Origin: Brevundimonas sp.
GTDB taxonomy: Bacteria > Pseudomonadota > Alphaproteobacteria > Caulobacterales > Caulobacteraceae
Direction: 5' to 3'
Assembly: GCF_013912005.1 (NCBI RefSeq)
Contig: NZ_JACESB010000008.1
Location: forward strand, 52,711-116,710
DNA length: 64,000 nucleotides
Part shown: positions 53,196 to 64,000 of the stretch, in pieces
Position numbering within the stretch: the stretch's first letter is position 1
How the letters are laid out: each line of letters begins with the position of its first letter
Position numbers and translations under genes: made by a program
The notes under the pieces: model-generated
What the model saw: the letters and a program-made list of their open reading frames with translations, nothing else
Databases searched by the model: none
What the model was told of the DNA's origin: nothing

Positions 53196-55814
53196 ATGCG
53201 CCTTACCAATCTTCTTCGCACCACCGTTTCGGCGTCCGTCGTCGGCGCCTGCGCCTTCGGCTTCGCCGGCGTCGCCGCCGCCCAGGACCAGGAGGGGCCG
53301 ACGACGATCGACGACATCATCGTCACCGCCCAGAAGCGCGAGCAGAACCTGCAGGACGTGCCGATCGTGGTCACCAGCCTCTCGGCGGAGACCCTCGACG
53401 ACGCCGGCGTCCGCGACATCAAGGATCTGCAGATCCTGACGCCGGGCATGACCGTCACCTCCACCCAGTCGGAAGCCTCGACCACCGCCCGCATCCGCGG
53501 CGTCGGCACGGTCGGCGACAACCCCGGCCTGGAGAGCTCGGTCGGCGTGGTGATCGACGGCGTCTACCGTTCGCGCAACTCGGTCGGCTTCGGCGACCTG
53601 GGCGAGCTGCAGCGCATCGAGGTGCTGAAGGGGCCGCAGGGCACCCTGTTCGGCAAGAACACCTCGGCCGGCGTCATCAACATCATCACCGAAGCCCCCT
53701 CCTTCACCCCCGGGGCCTCGGCCGAACTGACCGGCGGGAACTACGGCGCCCTCGGCGTGTCGGGCTCGGTGACCGGTCCGCTGACCGACCAGCTGGCCTT
53801 CCGTCTGTACGCCGGCCACCGCGTGCGCGACGGCTTCTACGGCGTGGACCTGGGCGACGGGCCGCGCACCGAGCTGGACGACCAGAACCAGGACTTCATG
53901 ACCACCCGCGGCCAGCTGCTCTGGCTGCCGAACGACAACACCTCGGTCCGGATCATCGCCGACTACACGACGCGTGACGAGTACTGCTGCACCGGCGTGC
54001 AGATCCGCACCGGCCCGACCTATCCGTTCATCGACGCCCTGTCGGCCGGCCCCGGCCAGCGCCCGCCGGCGCCGGGCTTCGGGCCGCTGCCGTTCTCGCG
54101 TCAGGCCTACGCCAACCGCGGCACCGGCCAGGACATCGAGGACAGGGGCCTCTCGGCCGAGGCCAACATCGACATCCCGTCGATGAACGCCACCCTGACC
54201 TCGATCACCTCGTGGCGCGACTGGTCCGGCGACATCGGCATGGACGTCGACTACACCGGCGCGGACATCGCCTACCGCGAGCAGAACGGCGGCTACGGGT
54301 ACACGGTCGAGAACCTGACCCAGGAGCTGCGCCTCGCCGGCCAGACCGACCGCTTCGACTGGCTGGTCGGCCTGTTCGCCACCAAGGAGGACATCGGCCG
54401 CACCGACAGCTGGTACTACGGCGCGGACTACACCCCGTTCATGTCGTTCCTGCTGAGCTCGCGCTTCAACGCCGCGAACCCGGCGTTCGCGATCAGCCCC
54501 TCGATCATCGGCTGTCTGACCCGCCCGGGCACGACCGCCCCGCAGATCCAGGGCTGTCTGGCCACCGGCGGAACCCAGCCGGCCGCCAGCCCGCTGGCCG
54601 CCACCGGCCCGGTCTTCACGGTCGGCTACGGCTATCAGGACGCCTACGAGCAGGAATCGACCTCGTACGCGATCTTCACCAACAACACCTGGCGCGTGAC
54701 CGACCAGTTCGACCTGACGTTCGGCCTGCGCTACACCATGGACGAGAAGAGCCTCGACGGGCGGCAGCAGAACCTGAACGGCAACGGCACGACCTGCGCC
54801 GCCGCCATCGCCAACGCCACGGCTCTCGGCACCGCCTTCCTCAGCGCCAGCACCGCCTCGACGGTCATCGGCAACATCTGTCTGCCGTGGGCCAACGCCG
54901 CCTTCAACAACCGGGTCATCAGCGAGTCCTTCGACGACGGCGAGCTGAGCGGCACGATCAAGGGCTCCTACCGCTTCAGCGACGCGGTCATGGCCTACGT
55001 CTCGTACGCCCGCGGCTACAAGAGCTTCGGCTACAACCTCGATCGCGTGCAGTCGGGCATCACCCCGACCGCCTCCCTGCTGTTCCCGTCGGAAGTCGTG
55101 GACAGCTACGAGGCGGGGGTGAAGATGACCCTGCTCAACCGCTCCCTGCTGCTGAACGCGACCTACTTCGACCAGACCTTCTCGGACTTCCAGCTCAACA
55201 CCTTCCTCGGCACCGCCTTCGTGGTGGAGTCGATCCCCGAGCTGACCTCGCGCGGCGTCGACGCCGACTTCCTGTGGTTCACCCCGATGGAGGGGCTGAG
55301 CCTGCAGGGCGGCGTCACCTGGACGAACACCGAGTACGGCGAGTTCACCGCCGCGGACCTGACCAACCCGGGCAACTTCCCGCAGCTGTCGCTGCTGCCG
55401 GGCGCCACGGCCTCGTTCGCGCCGGAGTGGTCGGCGACCGCCTCGATCAACTACGATCGCGACTTCGCCAACAACATGCGCGCCGGCTTCTCCCTGGCCG
55501 CCAAGTACATGTCGGACTACAACACCGGCTCCGACCTGCTGCCCTACAAGCAGCAGGACGCCTTCACGACCTTCAACGGCCGCATCTCCTTCGGTCCGAC
55601 GGACGAGCACTGGACCGTCGAGATCTGGGGGCAGAACCTGACCGACGAGGAGTACGTGCAGGTCGCCTACAACGGCCCGCTGCAGGGCTCGGCCTTCCAG
55701 ACCACGGTCCAGCCGAACGGCACCTACTACAACCCGGCGCTGGATACCCAGACCTACGACGCCTACCTCGGCCAGCCGCGCACCTACGGCGTGACCCTGC
55801 GCCTGAAGTACTGA
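53196..55814 (+). CDS. TonB-dependent outer-membrane receptor (IroE/carbohydrate-type layout)
   Basis: An 872-residue receptor with a signal peptide ending AAAQ. A clear TonB-box and plug start follow: TTIDDIIVTAQKREQNLQDVPIVVTSLSAETLDDAG, ARIRGVGTVG, VIDGVYRSR and GPQGTLFGKNTSAGVINIIT. The barrel ends YLGQPRTYGVTLRLKY with a terminal aromatic residue. The plug type, common in Caulobacter and sphingomonads, is used for many ligands. It is unrelated in detail to the tandem pair at 4.3-8.5 kb. A convergent 2OG oxygenase pair follows it; such neighbours are common, but ligand is unknown. Confidence 0.93.
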   Translation: MRLTNLLRTTVSASVVGACAFGFAGVAAAQDQEGPTTIDDIIVTAQKREQNLQDVPIVVTSLSAETLDDAGVRDIKDLQILTPGMTVTSTQSEASTTARIRGVGTVGDNPGLESSVGVVIDGVYRSRNSVGFGDLGELQRIEVLKGPQGTLFGKNTSAGVINIITEAPSFTPGASAELTGGNYGALGVSGSVTGPLTDQLAFRLYAGHRVRDGFYGVDLGDGPRTELDDQNQDFMTTRGQLLWLPNDNTSVRIIADYTTRDEYCCTGVQIRTGPTYPFIDALSAGPGQRPPAPGFGPLPFSRQAYANRGTGQDIEDRGLSAEANIDIPSMNATLTSITSWRDWSGDIGMDVDYTGADIAYREQNGGYGYTVENLTQELRLAGQTDRFDWLVGLFATKEDIGRTDSWYYGADYTPFMSFLLSSRFNAANPAFAISPSIIGCLTRPGTTAPQIQGCLATGGTQPAASPLAATGPVFTVGYGYQDAYEQESTSYAIFTNNTWRVTDQFDLTFGLRYTMDEKSLDGRQQNLNGNGTTCAAAIANATALGTAFLSASTASTVIGNICLPWANAAFNNRVISESFDDGELSGTIKGSYRFSDAVMAYVSYARGYKSFGYNLDRVQSGITPTASLLFPSEVVDSYEAGVKMTLLNRSLLLNATYFDQTFSDFQLNTFLGTAFVVESIPELTSRGVDADFLWFTPMEGLSLQGGVTWTNTEYGEFTAADLTNPGNFPQLSLLPGATASFAPEWSATASINYDRDFANNMRAGFSLAAKYMSDYNTGSDLLPYKQQDAFTTFNGRISFGPTDEHWTVEIWGQNLTDEEYVQVAYNGPLQGSAFQTTVQPNGTYYNPALDTQTYDAYLGQPRTYGVTLRLKY

Positions 55815-55840
55815 GTCCCTGTCTCCCTGCGGGAGGCGGC

Positions 55841-55875
55841 AGCCGGCCGGGGCGACCCGGCCGGCTTTCTCTTTG
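55841..55875 (+). terminator. Rho-independent terminator after the large TonB receptor
   Basis: An 11-bp perfect stem (AGCCGGCCGGG and CCCGGCCGGCT) closed by the tetraloop GCGA, followed by TTTCTCTTT. The GNRA loop and T-rich tail make it a confident terminator for the plus-strand receptor. Confidence 0.9.
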
Positions 55876-55901
55876 CGGCGAGGGCGAGCGCGCCGGGCGC
55901 G

Positions 55902-56372
55902 TCAGACCGGCGTGGCGCGGCCGACGAGGGTGAGTCGCTGCGGGGCCCCGGGCGCCATCTCCGTCAGCACCGGATCCGCGCCGCGCCACAGGGTCAGGGC
56001 GCCCGCCTCGGCGCGCCAGCCCTCGGCCCGGCCGTCCCCGTCGACGAACAGCAGCAGGCCGCCGTCGAGGGTTCGGCGCGCGTCCGTCAGGTCGATGGCG
56101 AAGGCGTAACCGTCGCCTCCCGCCAGCGGCGGCAGGCCGTGGTCGCCCGGGCCATGACGGAGCAGAACCGGCGGGTCCTTCAGCCGGAGGCCCTCGGCGG
56201 CGAGGGCCGAGGCGGCGTAGGCGACCAGATCCGCAGGCGCCCCGCTCCGGGCGTGGCCCTCCGCCGCCTCCCAGGCGAGCGGCGTCCCGATCGCCGGCGG
56301 CGCGGAGATCCGCAGGCGGCGTCCGTTTCCGGACGACCTCGGCTCCACCTGGACATCGGCATGCGCGCGCAT
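55902..56372 (-). CDS. Degenerate relative of the upstream 2OG-Fe(II) oxygenase
   Basis: A 156-residue protein with no close known function. Its second half lines up by eye with the oxygenase just upstream: GGLLLFVDGDGRAEGW against GGVLMFLDDDGHVAEGY, ALTLWRG against ALNLFAV, and PQRLTLVGR against PRLSITGW, with YAFAIDLT against YAYVLNLT. The R for 2-oxoglutarate (R146) is kept, but the distal His is replaced (RGADPVLTEM), and the HxD pair becomes HGPGDHG (H73, D77). It probably cannot bind iron normally. AAGG lies eight bases before the ATG. It may be a partner or regulatory subunit. Confidence 0.65.
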   Translation of the reverse strand: MRAHADVQVEPRSSGNGRRLRISAPPAIGTPLAWEAAEGHARSGAPADLVAYAASALAAEGLRLKDPPVLLRHGPGDHGLPPLAGGDGYAFAIDLTDARRTLDGGLLLFVDGDGRAEGWRAEAGALTLWRGADPVLTEMAPGAPQRLTLVGRATPV

Positions 56373-56425
56373 GACCGGACCTTACCGGACTGTAACGCTT
56401 CGCCGCAAGTTCGCCGCAATCGCCC

Positions 56426-57157
56426 TCAGGCCGCGGCGTGGATCCAGCCGGTGATCGACAGCCGCGGCGTCCGCGCCAGCCGGCTGACCATGGAGACGGC
56501 GTGGGTCTGCGGGACCGCGAACAGGTTCAGCGCATTGTAGGCGGGGACGTACCCCTCGGCGACGTGGCCGTCGTCGTCCAGGAACATCAGCACGCCGCCC
56601 CAGTCCGCGCGCCAGCCGGGCGTGAGATTGAGCACATAGGCGTACAGCCGGCGCTCCAGCGGATTCTCGTCGCCGTGCGCGGTGAGAAAGTGGCCCGGCA
56701 GGTACCGGGTGGCCATCACGTCGGCGAAAGCCAGGCGGTCGTCGCCGGTCAGCTCCGCCGCCATGCCGAGAAAGGCGGGACCGTTGATGAAGTCGTGGAT
56801 CGCCCGCATCGGCGCCGCGACGGGGCGACCTGCGCCGAGTTCGGCCGAGATGCGCACGGTGTCGAAGACGTACTGCAGCCGGTCCGTGCTCGAATCGGCG
56901 AGCGCCCGCTCGAGCTCGATCCGCTCGGGATCGGGCAGCGCCTCCAGCTCCTCCACGCTGAGGTCGACGTCCCGGCCGTCCTCGAGGTGGATCGAACGGG
57001 TCCAGCCGCCCGCTTCCCGCAGGGCGGCGTGCAGCGCGGCCGCGCTGGGGGCTTCGAGGATCCCGGGGATGTGCAGCCGCCGATGGCGCTGGAACACCGG
57101 CCGAAGAGCCGCGGCCCTCAACGTCGGGTCGAGGCGAAGGGAGAGGGCAGGGGACAC
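56426..57157 (-). CDS. 2OG-Fe(II) oxygenase, prolyl-hydroxylase-like
   Basis: A 243-residue iron and 2-oxoglutarate dioxygenase. The iron triad is H161, D163 (FLTAHGDEN) and H219 (VPQTHAVSMV), and R232 (TPRLSITGW) would bind 2-oxoglutarate. VFDTVRISAELG and WGGVLMFLDDDGHVAEGYVPAYNALNLF are further family segments. Such enzymes hydroxylate proteins or small molecules and are common near TonB receptors in Caulobacterales. It starts at GTG with GAGG six bases upstream. The degenerate relative starts 53 bases after its stop. Confidence 0.9.
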   Translation of the reverse strand: MSPALSLRLDPTLRAAALRPVFQRHRRLHIPGILEAPSAAALHAALREAGGWTRSIHLEDGRDVDLSVEELEALPDPERIELERALADSSTDRLQYVFDTVRISAELGAGRPVAAPMRAIHDFINGPAFLGMAAELTGDDRLAFADVMATRYLPGHFLTAHGDENPLERRLYAYVLNLTPGWRADWGGVLMFLDDDGHVAEGYVPAYNALNLFAVPQTHAVSMVSRLARTPRLSITGWIHAAA

Positions 57158-57262
57158 GTGCGGCCTCGAGGATCAGGCCCGCACAAAGGCCGCCGTGGCC
57201 GCGCCCCGCAAGTTAAACTTTTGCAATTCCCGCGTTTTCGGCGGGAAAGGCCGCCGGCGCGA

Positions 57263-60200
57263 TCAGGCCTGTTCCTGCGCCGCCGGCCGCTCCGCCGTCT
57301 GCATCCGCCGCGCCGCCAGCCGGCCGCCCAGCCGCCGCTTCACCCACCCCGCCAGGTCGTCGACGATGGTGAAGATCGACGGGATGTAGAGCAGCGACAG
57401 GAAGGTCGACGAGATCAGCCCGCCCAGCACGGCGATGGCCATCGGGGCGCGGAATTCCACGTCGGCGCCCCAGCCGATCGCCACCGGCACCATGCCCGCG
57501 CCCATGGCGAAGGTGGTCATCAGGATCGGCCGGGCCCGCTTGTGGGCGGCGTCGAGGATCGCGTCGTACCGCGGCATCCCGTCCTTCTCGGCCATGATCA
57601 CATAGTCGACCAGCAGGATGGAGTTCTTGGCCGCGATGCCCATCAGCATCAGCACCCCGATCAGGGCCGACATGGAGAAGCTGGTTCCCGAGATCGCCAG
57701 GGCGATGATCGCCCCGCCGACGGCCAGCGGCAGGGCCGCCATGATGGTCACCGGATAGGCGAAGCTTTTGAACAGCAGCACCAGCACCGCGTACATCAGC
57801 AGGATGCCCGAGCTGAAGGCGATGGCGAAGCCGGTGATCATCTCCTGGATGAACTCGGCGTCCCCGGCCGGCACCTGCCGCACCCCGGCGGGCAGGTTCT
57901 GCACCGAAGGCAGCTGCTGCACCCGCTGCGACGCCGCGCCGGTGGTGATCCCTTCCAGCTCCGCCGTGATCGAGGCGATGCGCGAGCGGTCCTGACGGCT
58001 GACCGTCGCCGGCCCCGCCCCGAACTGGATGTCGGCCACCGACCCCAGCGGCACCGTTCCGCCGGTGGCGGTCGGCACCTGCAGGGTCTCCAGCACCGAC
58101 AGCTCGTTGCGCGCCTCCTCGGTCAGCTGCAGCCGGATCGGCACCTGGCGGTCGCCGAGATTGTACTTGGGCAGCGCCTGCTCGACGTCCCCGATGGTGG
58201 CGACGCGGATCGCCTGGGAGATGTCCGCCGTGGACACCCCGGCCAGCGCGGCCCGGTCCGCGCGCGGCGTGATCAGGATCTCGGGCCGGGCGATGGCGGC
58301 GGTGTTGACCACATTGGCCAGCCCCTCCACCCCGCGCATGTCGCGCTCGACCGCGCGCGCGGCGGCGTTCAGCGTCTGCGGATTGTCGCCGAGGATGGCG
58401 AAGGTGTAGCTGGTCCCGTCGCTGGGGCCGCCGCCCTGCTGGGCGATGCCGGCCCGCACCCGGATGCCGGGGATGCCCTTGAACTCGTCGACCATGACCC
58501 GCTGGAATTCCTGCTGGCTCAGGTCGCGGTCCCCCTTGGGCACCATGTCCGCATAGACGTTGGCCTGGTTGACGTCCTGGCCGCCGATGGCGGCGTAGAC
58601 CGAGGTCACCTCCGGCCGCGCCCGCAGCTCGCGCGTCACCCGCTGCACCACGGCGTCGGTCTGGCGCAGGGTCGAACCCGGCGGCAGCTCGACCTGGAAG
58701 GCCGCGCGCGACTCGTCCGCCGGCGACATGAACTCGAACGACAGCTGCGCCACCCCGGCCAGCACGAAGGAGGACACCAGGAAGGCGATCCCGGCCACGA
58801 ACACCTTCCACCGGTTGCCCAGGGTCCACTTCAGCGCCCGCAGATAGTTGGCCATCCACGGCGGATCGCGGTCCTCGTGCTTGCTGTGCTTGAGCATGTA
58901 GGCCGCCATCAGCGGCGTCAGCGTTCGCGCCACCAGCAGGGAGAACAGCACCGACACGCAGGCGGCGAGGGCGAAGGCCTTGAAGAACTGGCCGATGATC
59001 CCCGGCATGAAGCCCACCGGGGCGAACACCGCGACGATCGTCGAGGTGGTGGCCAGCACGGCCAGGCCGATCTCGTCGGCGGCCTCCATGGCGGCGGGGT
59101 AGGGCGGTTTGCCGTCCCGCATGTGCCGGACGATGTTCTCGATCTCCACGATCGCGTCGTCGACGAGGATGCCGATGGTCAGCGACAGGGCCAGCAGGGT
59201 CACGCCGTTCAGCGACTGCCCCATCGGCGCCAGCACCGCGAAGGTCGGGATCAGCGACATCGGCATGGCCGTCGCCGCGATCACCGTCGCCCGCCAGTCG
59301 CGCAGGAAGATGAACACCACCACCACGGCGAGGGCCGCGCCCAGCGCCAGCGCCTCCAGCGAGGCGAGGTAGCTCTCCTCGATATACTTCACGCTCGAGG
59401 TGACCTGGGAGATCTCCAGCTCCGGGTGGGCCTCGTCGATGCGCGCCACCTCGGCCCGGACCTTCTTCGCCAGGTCGACCTCCGACGCCTCGCGCGAGCG
59501 CAGGAAGTTGAAGGTCACCGCCTCCTGGCCGTTGTAGCGGGCCAGCCGGCGCGGCTCGGTCCACTTGTCCTCGACCGTGCCGAGGTCGCCCAGCCGCACG
59601 GTGCGGCCGCCGCCCAGCGGGATCAGGGTCTCGCGCAGCTGATCGACCGAGCCGGCCGCGCCGAGGGTGCGGATCGACCGCTCCGAACCCGACACCGTCA
59701 CCCGGCCGCCGGGCATGTCGCTGTTCACCGCGGTCAGGGCCTGGCTCACCGACTGGGCGGTGACGCCGAAGGCCGCGAGGCGGTCGGGGTCCAGTTCGAC
59801 CCGGATCTCGCGATCCACCCCGCCGGAGCGATTGACCTCGCCGACGCCGCCGAGGCCGAGCAGGGCGCGGCTGACCTCGTTGTCGACGAACCAGCTGATC
59901 TCCTCCGGCGTCATGGTCGGCGAGCGCACCACCCAGGTGATCAGGGCGTCGCCGGTGATGTCGATGCGCTGGACCGTCGGCTCCTGCATGTCCTGCGGCA
60001 GCGACGCCCGCACGCTGCTCATGGCGTTGCGGACGTCGTTCGTCGCCCGCTCGGTGTCCGTCGACAGCTCGAATTCGATGGTCGTCGAGGACACCCCGTC
60101 CGAGATGTTCGAATAGATGTGCCGGACGCCGGAGAGGCCCGAGATCGAATCCTCGATCAGCCGGGTGACCTGCACCTCCATCTCGCTCGGCGCGGCCCCG

Positions 60201-60358
60201 GGGCGCACCGCCGTCACCGCCACCAGCGGGAAGTCGATGTCGGGGTTGTTGTTCACCCGCATGCCCATGAAGCCGACCACCCCGGCGAGGGTCAGCAGCA
60301 CGAACAGCAGGATGATCGGGATCGGATTCCGGATCGACCAGGACGAGATGTTGCGCAT
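57263..60358 (-). CDS. RND efflux transporter, inner-membrane pump
   Basis: A 1031-residue AcrB/HAE1-type pump with twelve predicted helices. [26 protein letters not shown] is helix 1 and the proton relay is intact in [17 protein letters not shown] (two Asp of helix 4). [20 protein letters not shown] and the [20 protein letters not shown] region (helices 10-11) are also typical. It expels drugs, bile-like compounds or metabolites together with the adaptor downstream of its promoter. An outer-membrane channel gene is not in the window. Confidence 0.94.
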   Translation of the reverse strand: MRNISSWSIRNPIPIILLFVLLTLAGVVGFMGMRVNNNPDIDFPLVAVTAVRPGAAPSEMEVQVTRLIEDSISGLSGVRHIYSNISDGVSSTTIEFELSTDTERATNDVRNAMSSVRASLPQDMQEPTVQRIDITGDALITWVVRSPTMTPEEISWFVDNEVSRALLGLGGVGEVNRSGGVDREIRVELDPDRLAAFGVTAQSVSQALTAVNSDMPGGRVTVSGSERSIRTLGAAGSVDQLRETLIPLGGGRTVRLGDLGTVEDKWTEPRRLARYNGQEAVTFNFLRSREASEVDLAKKVRAEVARIDEAHPELEISQVTSSVKYIEESYLASLEALALGAALAVVVVFIFLRDWRATVIAATAMPMSLIPTFAVLAPMGQSLNGVTLLALSLTIGILVDDAIVEIENIVRHMRDGKPPYPAAMEAADEIGLAVLATTSTIVAVFAPVGFMPGIIGQFFKAFALAACVSVLFSLLVARTLTPLMAAYMLKHSKHEDRDPPWMANYLRALKWTLGNRWKVFVAGIAFLVSSFVLAGVAQLSFEFMSPADESRAAFQVELPPGSTLRQTDAVVQRVTRELRARPEVTSVYAAIGGQDVNQANVYADMVPKGDRDLSQQEFQRVMVDEFKGIPGIRVRAGIAQQGGGPSDGTSYTFAILGDNPQTLNAAARAVERDMRGVEGLANVVNTAAIARPEILITPRADRAALAGVSTADISQAIRVATIGDVEQALPKYNLGDRQVPIRLQLTEEARNELSVLETLQVPTATGGTVPLGSVADIQFGAGPATVSRQDRSRIASITAELEGITTGAASQRVQQLPSVQNLPAGVRQVPAGDAEFIQEMITGFAIAFSSGILLMYAVLVLLFKSFAYPVTIMAALPLAVGGAIIALAISGTSFSMSALIGVLMLMGIAAKNSILLVDYVIMAEKDGMPRYDAILDAAHKRARPILMTTFAMGAGMVPVAIGWGADVEFRAPMAIAVLGGLISSTFLSLLYIPSIFTIVDDLAGWVKRRLGGRLAARRMQTAERPAAQEQA

Positions 60359-60367
60359 GCCTCGCCC

Positions 60368-61516
60368 CTACTTCTTCGCGGCGGGGGCGGCGGCCGGCGC
60401 GGCCGCCGGCGCGCGGGCCGGCGCGGCCGCGGCCGCCACCTGCACCCGGTCGCCGTCGGCGAGGAAGCCGGCCCCCTCGACCACCACCCGCACGCCTGCG
60501 GGCAGGCCCTCCACCGCGGTGCGCTGCTCCGCCCGCGACAGCACGGTGACCGGCTGGAAGCGAACCACGCCCCCGTCGGCCAGCACGAACACCCCGGCGC
60601 GGTTCTCGCGGTACAGCACCGCCGCCGTCGGCACCGTCAGGGCGGGGCGGCTGCCGGCCTCGATGCGGGCGCGGGCGAACATCCCGGGGCGGAAGCCGCC
60701 GGCGCCGTTCAGGGCGATGCGGGCGACCCCCAGCCGGGTCTCGGCGTCGACCTCCGGGGTGACGATCCGCACCCGCCCGGTGGTCTGGCCGACCTCGTCC
60801 GAGGAGATGGTCGCGCCCTGTCCGGCCTGCACCAGCCCCAGCTCGGTCTCCGGCACCCGGGCGTCCAGCTCCAGCCGCCCGTCGCGGACGATGCGGAACA
60901 GCTCGGTCCCGGCCGCCACGATCTGTCCGCGGGTGACGCTGCGGCTGATCACCAGCCCCGACACCGGGGCGCGCAGGGTGGCCTGCGACAGCCGCGTCTG
61001 CGTCTCCCCCAGCGCCGCCCGGGCCGCCGCCAGATTGGCCTGCGAGGCCCGCTGGTTGGCCAAAGCCGTGTCCAGCGAGGCCTGGCTCAGGAAGCCGCGC
61101 TCCTTCAGCTCCTGCGCCCGCGCCAGGGCCGCGTCGTCGCGCGCCGCATTGGCCTCCGCGGTCTGGACCGCCGCCTGCTGCTGCCGCACCTGGGCGCGCA
61201 GCAGGGCGTCGTTCATCTGCACCAGCGGCTGCCCCTGCCTGACGTAGGAGCCCTCGTCGACCAGCACCGAGGTGGCGGTCAGACCGCCCGTCTCGGCCCC
61301 GACGGGCACCTCCTCCCAGGCCGAGATCGTGCCGGAGGCGTTCACCACCCGCGGCAGGTCCTGCAGCGTCGGCGAGATCACCGTCACCGTCTGCCCGCCG
61401 GCGGGGGCCTTCTCGGCGCCTGTGTCGCCGTGCCCGCCGCAGGCGGCGAGAGCGCCGAGGCCGGCGGTCAGGGCGAGGGTCGCCAGGGTCCGGTGGAGGC
61501 GGAGGCTGATGGCCAC
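60368..61516 (-). CDS. RND efflux adaptor lipoprotein
   Basis: A 382-residue membrane-fusion protein. The lipobox LGALAAC makes it an inner-membrane-anchored lipoprotein. The lipoyl halves are WEEVPVGAETGGLTATSVLVDEGSYVRQGQPLVQMND and LRAPVSGLVISRSVTRGQIVAAGTELFRIVRDGRLELDARV, separated by a coiled-coil hairpin (QVRQQQAAVQTAEANAARDDAALARAQEL). The tail is Ala/Pro-rich and low-complexity. GTG start at 61516 with AAGGGG upstream. It precedes the pump gene by nine bases, the usual order. Confidence 0.92.
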   Translation of the reverse strand: MAISLRLHRTLATLALTAGLGALAACGGHGDTGAEKAPAGGQTVTVISPTLQDLPRVVNASGTISAWEEVPVGAETGGLTATSVLVDEGSYVRQGQPLVQMNDALLRAQVRQQQAAVQTAEANAARDDAALARAQELKERGFLSQASLDTALANQRASQANLAAARAALGETQTRLSQATLRAPVSGLVISRSVTRGQIVAAGTELFRIVRDGRLELDARVPETELGLVQAGQGATISSDEVGQTTGRVRIVTPEVDAETRLGVARIALNGAGGFRPGMFARARIEAGSRPALTVPTAAVLYRENRAGVFVLADGGVVRFQPVTVLSRAEQRTAVEGLPAGVRVVVEGAGFLADGDRVQVAAAAAPARAPAAAPAAAPAAKK

Positions 61517-61643
61517 GGTGTATCCCCTTGGGCCGGCGGAGGAGGGCGCCGGCGCGCGCGATGGGCCGCCGCTCGGGCGCCCGGTTGTCATCCGCCGTTG
61601 AATAGCGTTTCCCGCGCTCCGGCGAAACCCGCCTTGCGGGCCC

Positions 61644-61664
61644 TTACGACGAAGTAATCCGTAA
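61644..61664. promoter_or_regulatory. Inverted repeat between the efflux operon and lepA
   Basis: TTACG-N11-CGTAA in an AT-rich patch of the 223-base gap, about 130 bases before the adaptor start. It could be an operator for the efflux operon; no local regulator gene was found. Confidence 0.3.
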
Positions 61665-61702
61665 CAAAATCAGTAGCCGTCGGTTGCATCGCGGAGGGGC
61701 CG

Positions 61703-61731
61703 TTGGCGCTTTTCCTGCGCCCGTGCTAGGC
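61703..61731 (+). promoter_or_regulatory. Candidate promoter abutting the lepA start codon
   Basis: TTGGCG (61703-61708) and GCTAGGC (61725-61731) resemble caulobacterial -35 and -10 elements with 16 bases between. The -10 ends eight bases before the ATG, and no ribosome site is present, so the mRNA may be leaderless. Confidence 0.45.
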
Positions 61732-61739
61732 GCCGCGCC

Positions 61740-63548
<1,809 letters not shown>

Positions 63549-63561
63549 CCCCGGCGGTCGC

Positions 63562-63882
63562 TCAGCGCGCCCCCGTCAGGTCACTCCACCGCCAGCGGCC
63601 GGGGCCGAGCGCCAGCCGCACCGCCTCCGGCCCGTCGCCCAGCGCCAGCACCGCATAGCCGCGCACCGTCTGGCGGCGGCAGTCGGGCGGGCTGAAGGCG
63701 GTCTCCACGGCGAGGGCCTGCCGCACCCCGGCCAGCCCCTTGCCGGCCTCGCCCGGGGCCGTGACCCAGTCGCCGTTCCAGACCAGCAGCGCCCGGCCGC
63801 CGCCGGTCCCGGCCAGCGCCCGCCGCGCCGCCGCCGCCACCTCCGGATCGTCGCGCAGGGCCCGCTCCAGCCGGCCGACCAT
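63562..63882 (-). CDS. Hypothetical protein, possibly longer at its start
   Basis: The visible ATG (63882) gives 106 residues: VGRLERALRDDPEVAAAARRALAG, ALLVWNGDWV, CRRQTVRGYAVLALGDGPEAVRLALGPGRWRWSDLTG. I do not recognise the family. The same frame remains open to the right edge, through a Gly-rich stretch ending GGPCD, so the true start may lie beyond the window. It converges on lepA, 13 bases apart. Confidence 0.5.
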   Translation of the reverse strand: MVGRLERALRDDPEVAAAARRALAGTGGGRALLVWNGDWVTAPGEAGKGLAGVRQALAVETAFSPPDCRRQTVRGYAVLALGDGPEAVRLALGPGRWRWSDLTGAR

Positions 63883-63950
63883 GTCGCAGGGCCCGCCGCC
63901 GGCCGCTCCGCCGCCGCCGCCCGCGCCGCCGCCGCCCTCGCCGGCGCCGG

Positions 63951-64000
63951 GACCGCAACGTCTACCTCGAGATTCAGGGCCACACCGACGCCGCCGGCGA
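63951..64000 (+). CDS. Possible OmpA-like domain fragment at the right edge
   Basis: The last 50 bases, read from 63951, encode DRNVYLEIQGHTDAAG, an excellent match to the OmpA peptidoglycan-binding motif (I.GHTD..G). The residues before it in this frame are only Arg-rich; a Pro-rich stretch (PPPAAPPPPPAPPPPSPAP), typical of OmpA linkers, lies in another frame from ATG 63881. Either a frameshift, a real but unusual start, or a chance coincidence opposite the minus-strand frame. Confidence 0.35.

Noticed and set aside
56438-61657. A plus-strand frame of more than 1700 codons over the efflux operon and dioxygenase
   Set aside because: It is the mirror of the minus-strand genes, with His/Arg/Gln/Gly-rich composition and no motif.

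Overview
This window looks like chromosomal DNA from a Caulobacterales alphaproteobacterium, most like Brevundimonas or a close relative; the genus is inference. The support is very high GC, many GTG and TTG starts, three TonB-dependent receptors, an aa3 oxidase cluster leading into a PdeA-type phosphodiesterase with a GEDEF motif (a Caulobacter arrangement), and a DUF4908-like protein. Gene density is high, short same-strand overlaps are common, and no rRNA, tRNA, CRISPR array, prophage or insertion sequence was seen.

Layout. 1-4.3 kb: membrane methyltransferase (cut by the left edge), cupin, exported isoaspartyl peptidase, a small coiled-coil protein and a POT peptide transporter with a strong terminator. 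4.3-11.9 kb (minus strand): two tandem paralogous TonB receptors sharing an upstream box, TldD, then a PadR / HAAS (DUF1700) / GIN-domain operon whose GIN gene carries an in-frame amber stop. 12.1-19.98 kb: cytochrome c oxidase structural and assembly genes (ctaC, ctaD, ctaB, small membrane protein, ctaG, ctaE, DUF983, SURF1) and an M16 peptidase that appears to start at CTG. 19.99-25.8 kb: RimJ-like acetyltransferase, PdeA, AlgH/YqgE, peroxiredoxin, an orphan Vsr endonuclease and a hybrid histidine kinase.

25.9-34.1 kb: pyrD, DUF952, SixA-like phosphatase, methyltransferase, glyoxalase II, DUF4908-like protein, acetoacetyl-CoA reductase with a structured leader, zinc alcohol dehydrogenase, DUF72, and a TetR regulator facing three operator-like palindromes. 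34.2-44.5 kb: small secreted cysteine protein, acetylpolyamine amidohydrolase, ParDE, glutamate-cysteine ligase, ion-channel-like protein, RsmE, ArsB/NhaD-type permease, GXWXG protein, and a MerR regulator with two acyl-CoA dehydrogenases and a perfect 18-bp palindrome. 44.5-52.8 kb: DoxX protein beside an unusual 28-bp inverted repeat, SelO, and a six-gene Mrp/Pha Na+(K+)/H+ antiporter operon with fused A/B subunits. 53.2-64 kb: a large TonB receptor, a 2OG-Fe(II) oxygenase with a degenerate relative downstream, an RND pump with its adaptor, lepA, and an unresolved right edge.

The most useful leads are the acetoacetyl-CoA reductase leader, whose outer inverted repeat contains the Shine-Dalgarno; the dioxygenase/degenerate-dioxygenase pair beside a TonB receptor; the TetR and MerR operator sets; the nonsense codon in the GIN gene; and the heptamer-based inverted repeat next to doxX. 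I found no complete, clearly new multi-gene system. All calls come from reading the sequence; no database search was run.
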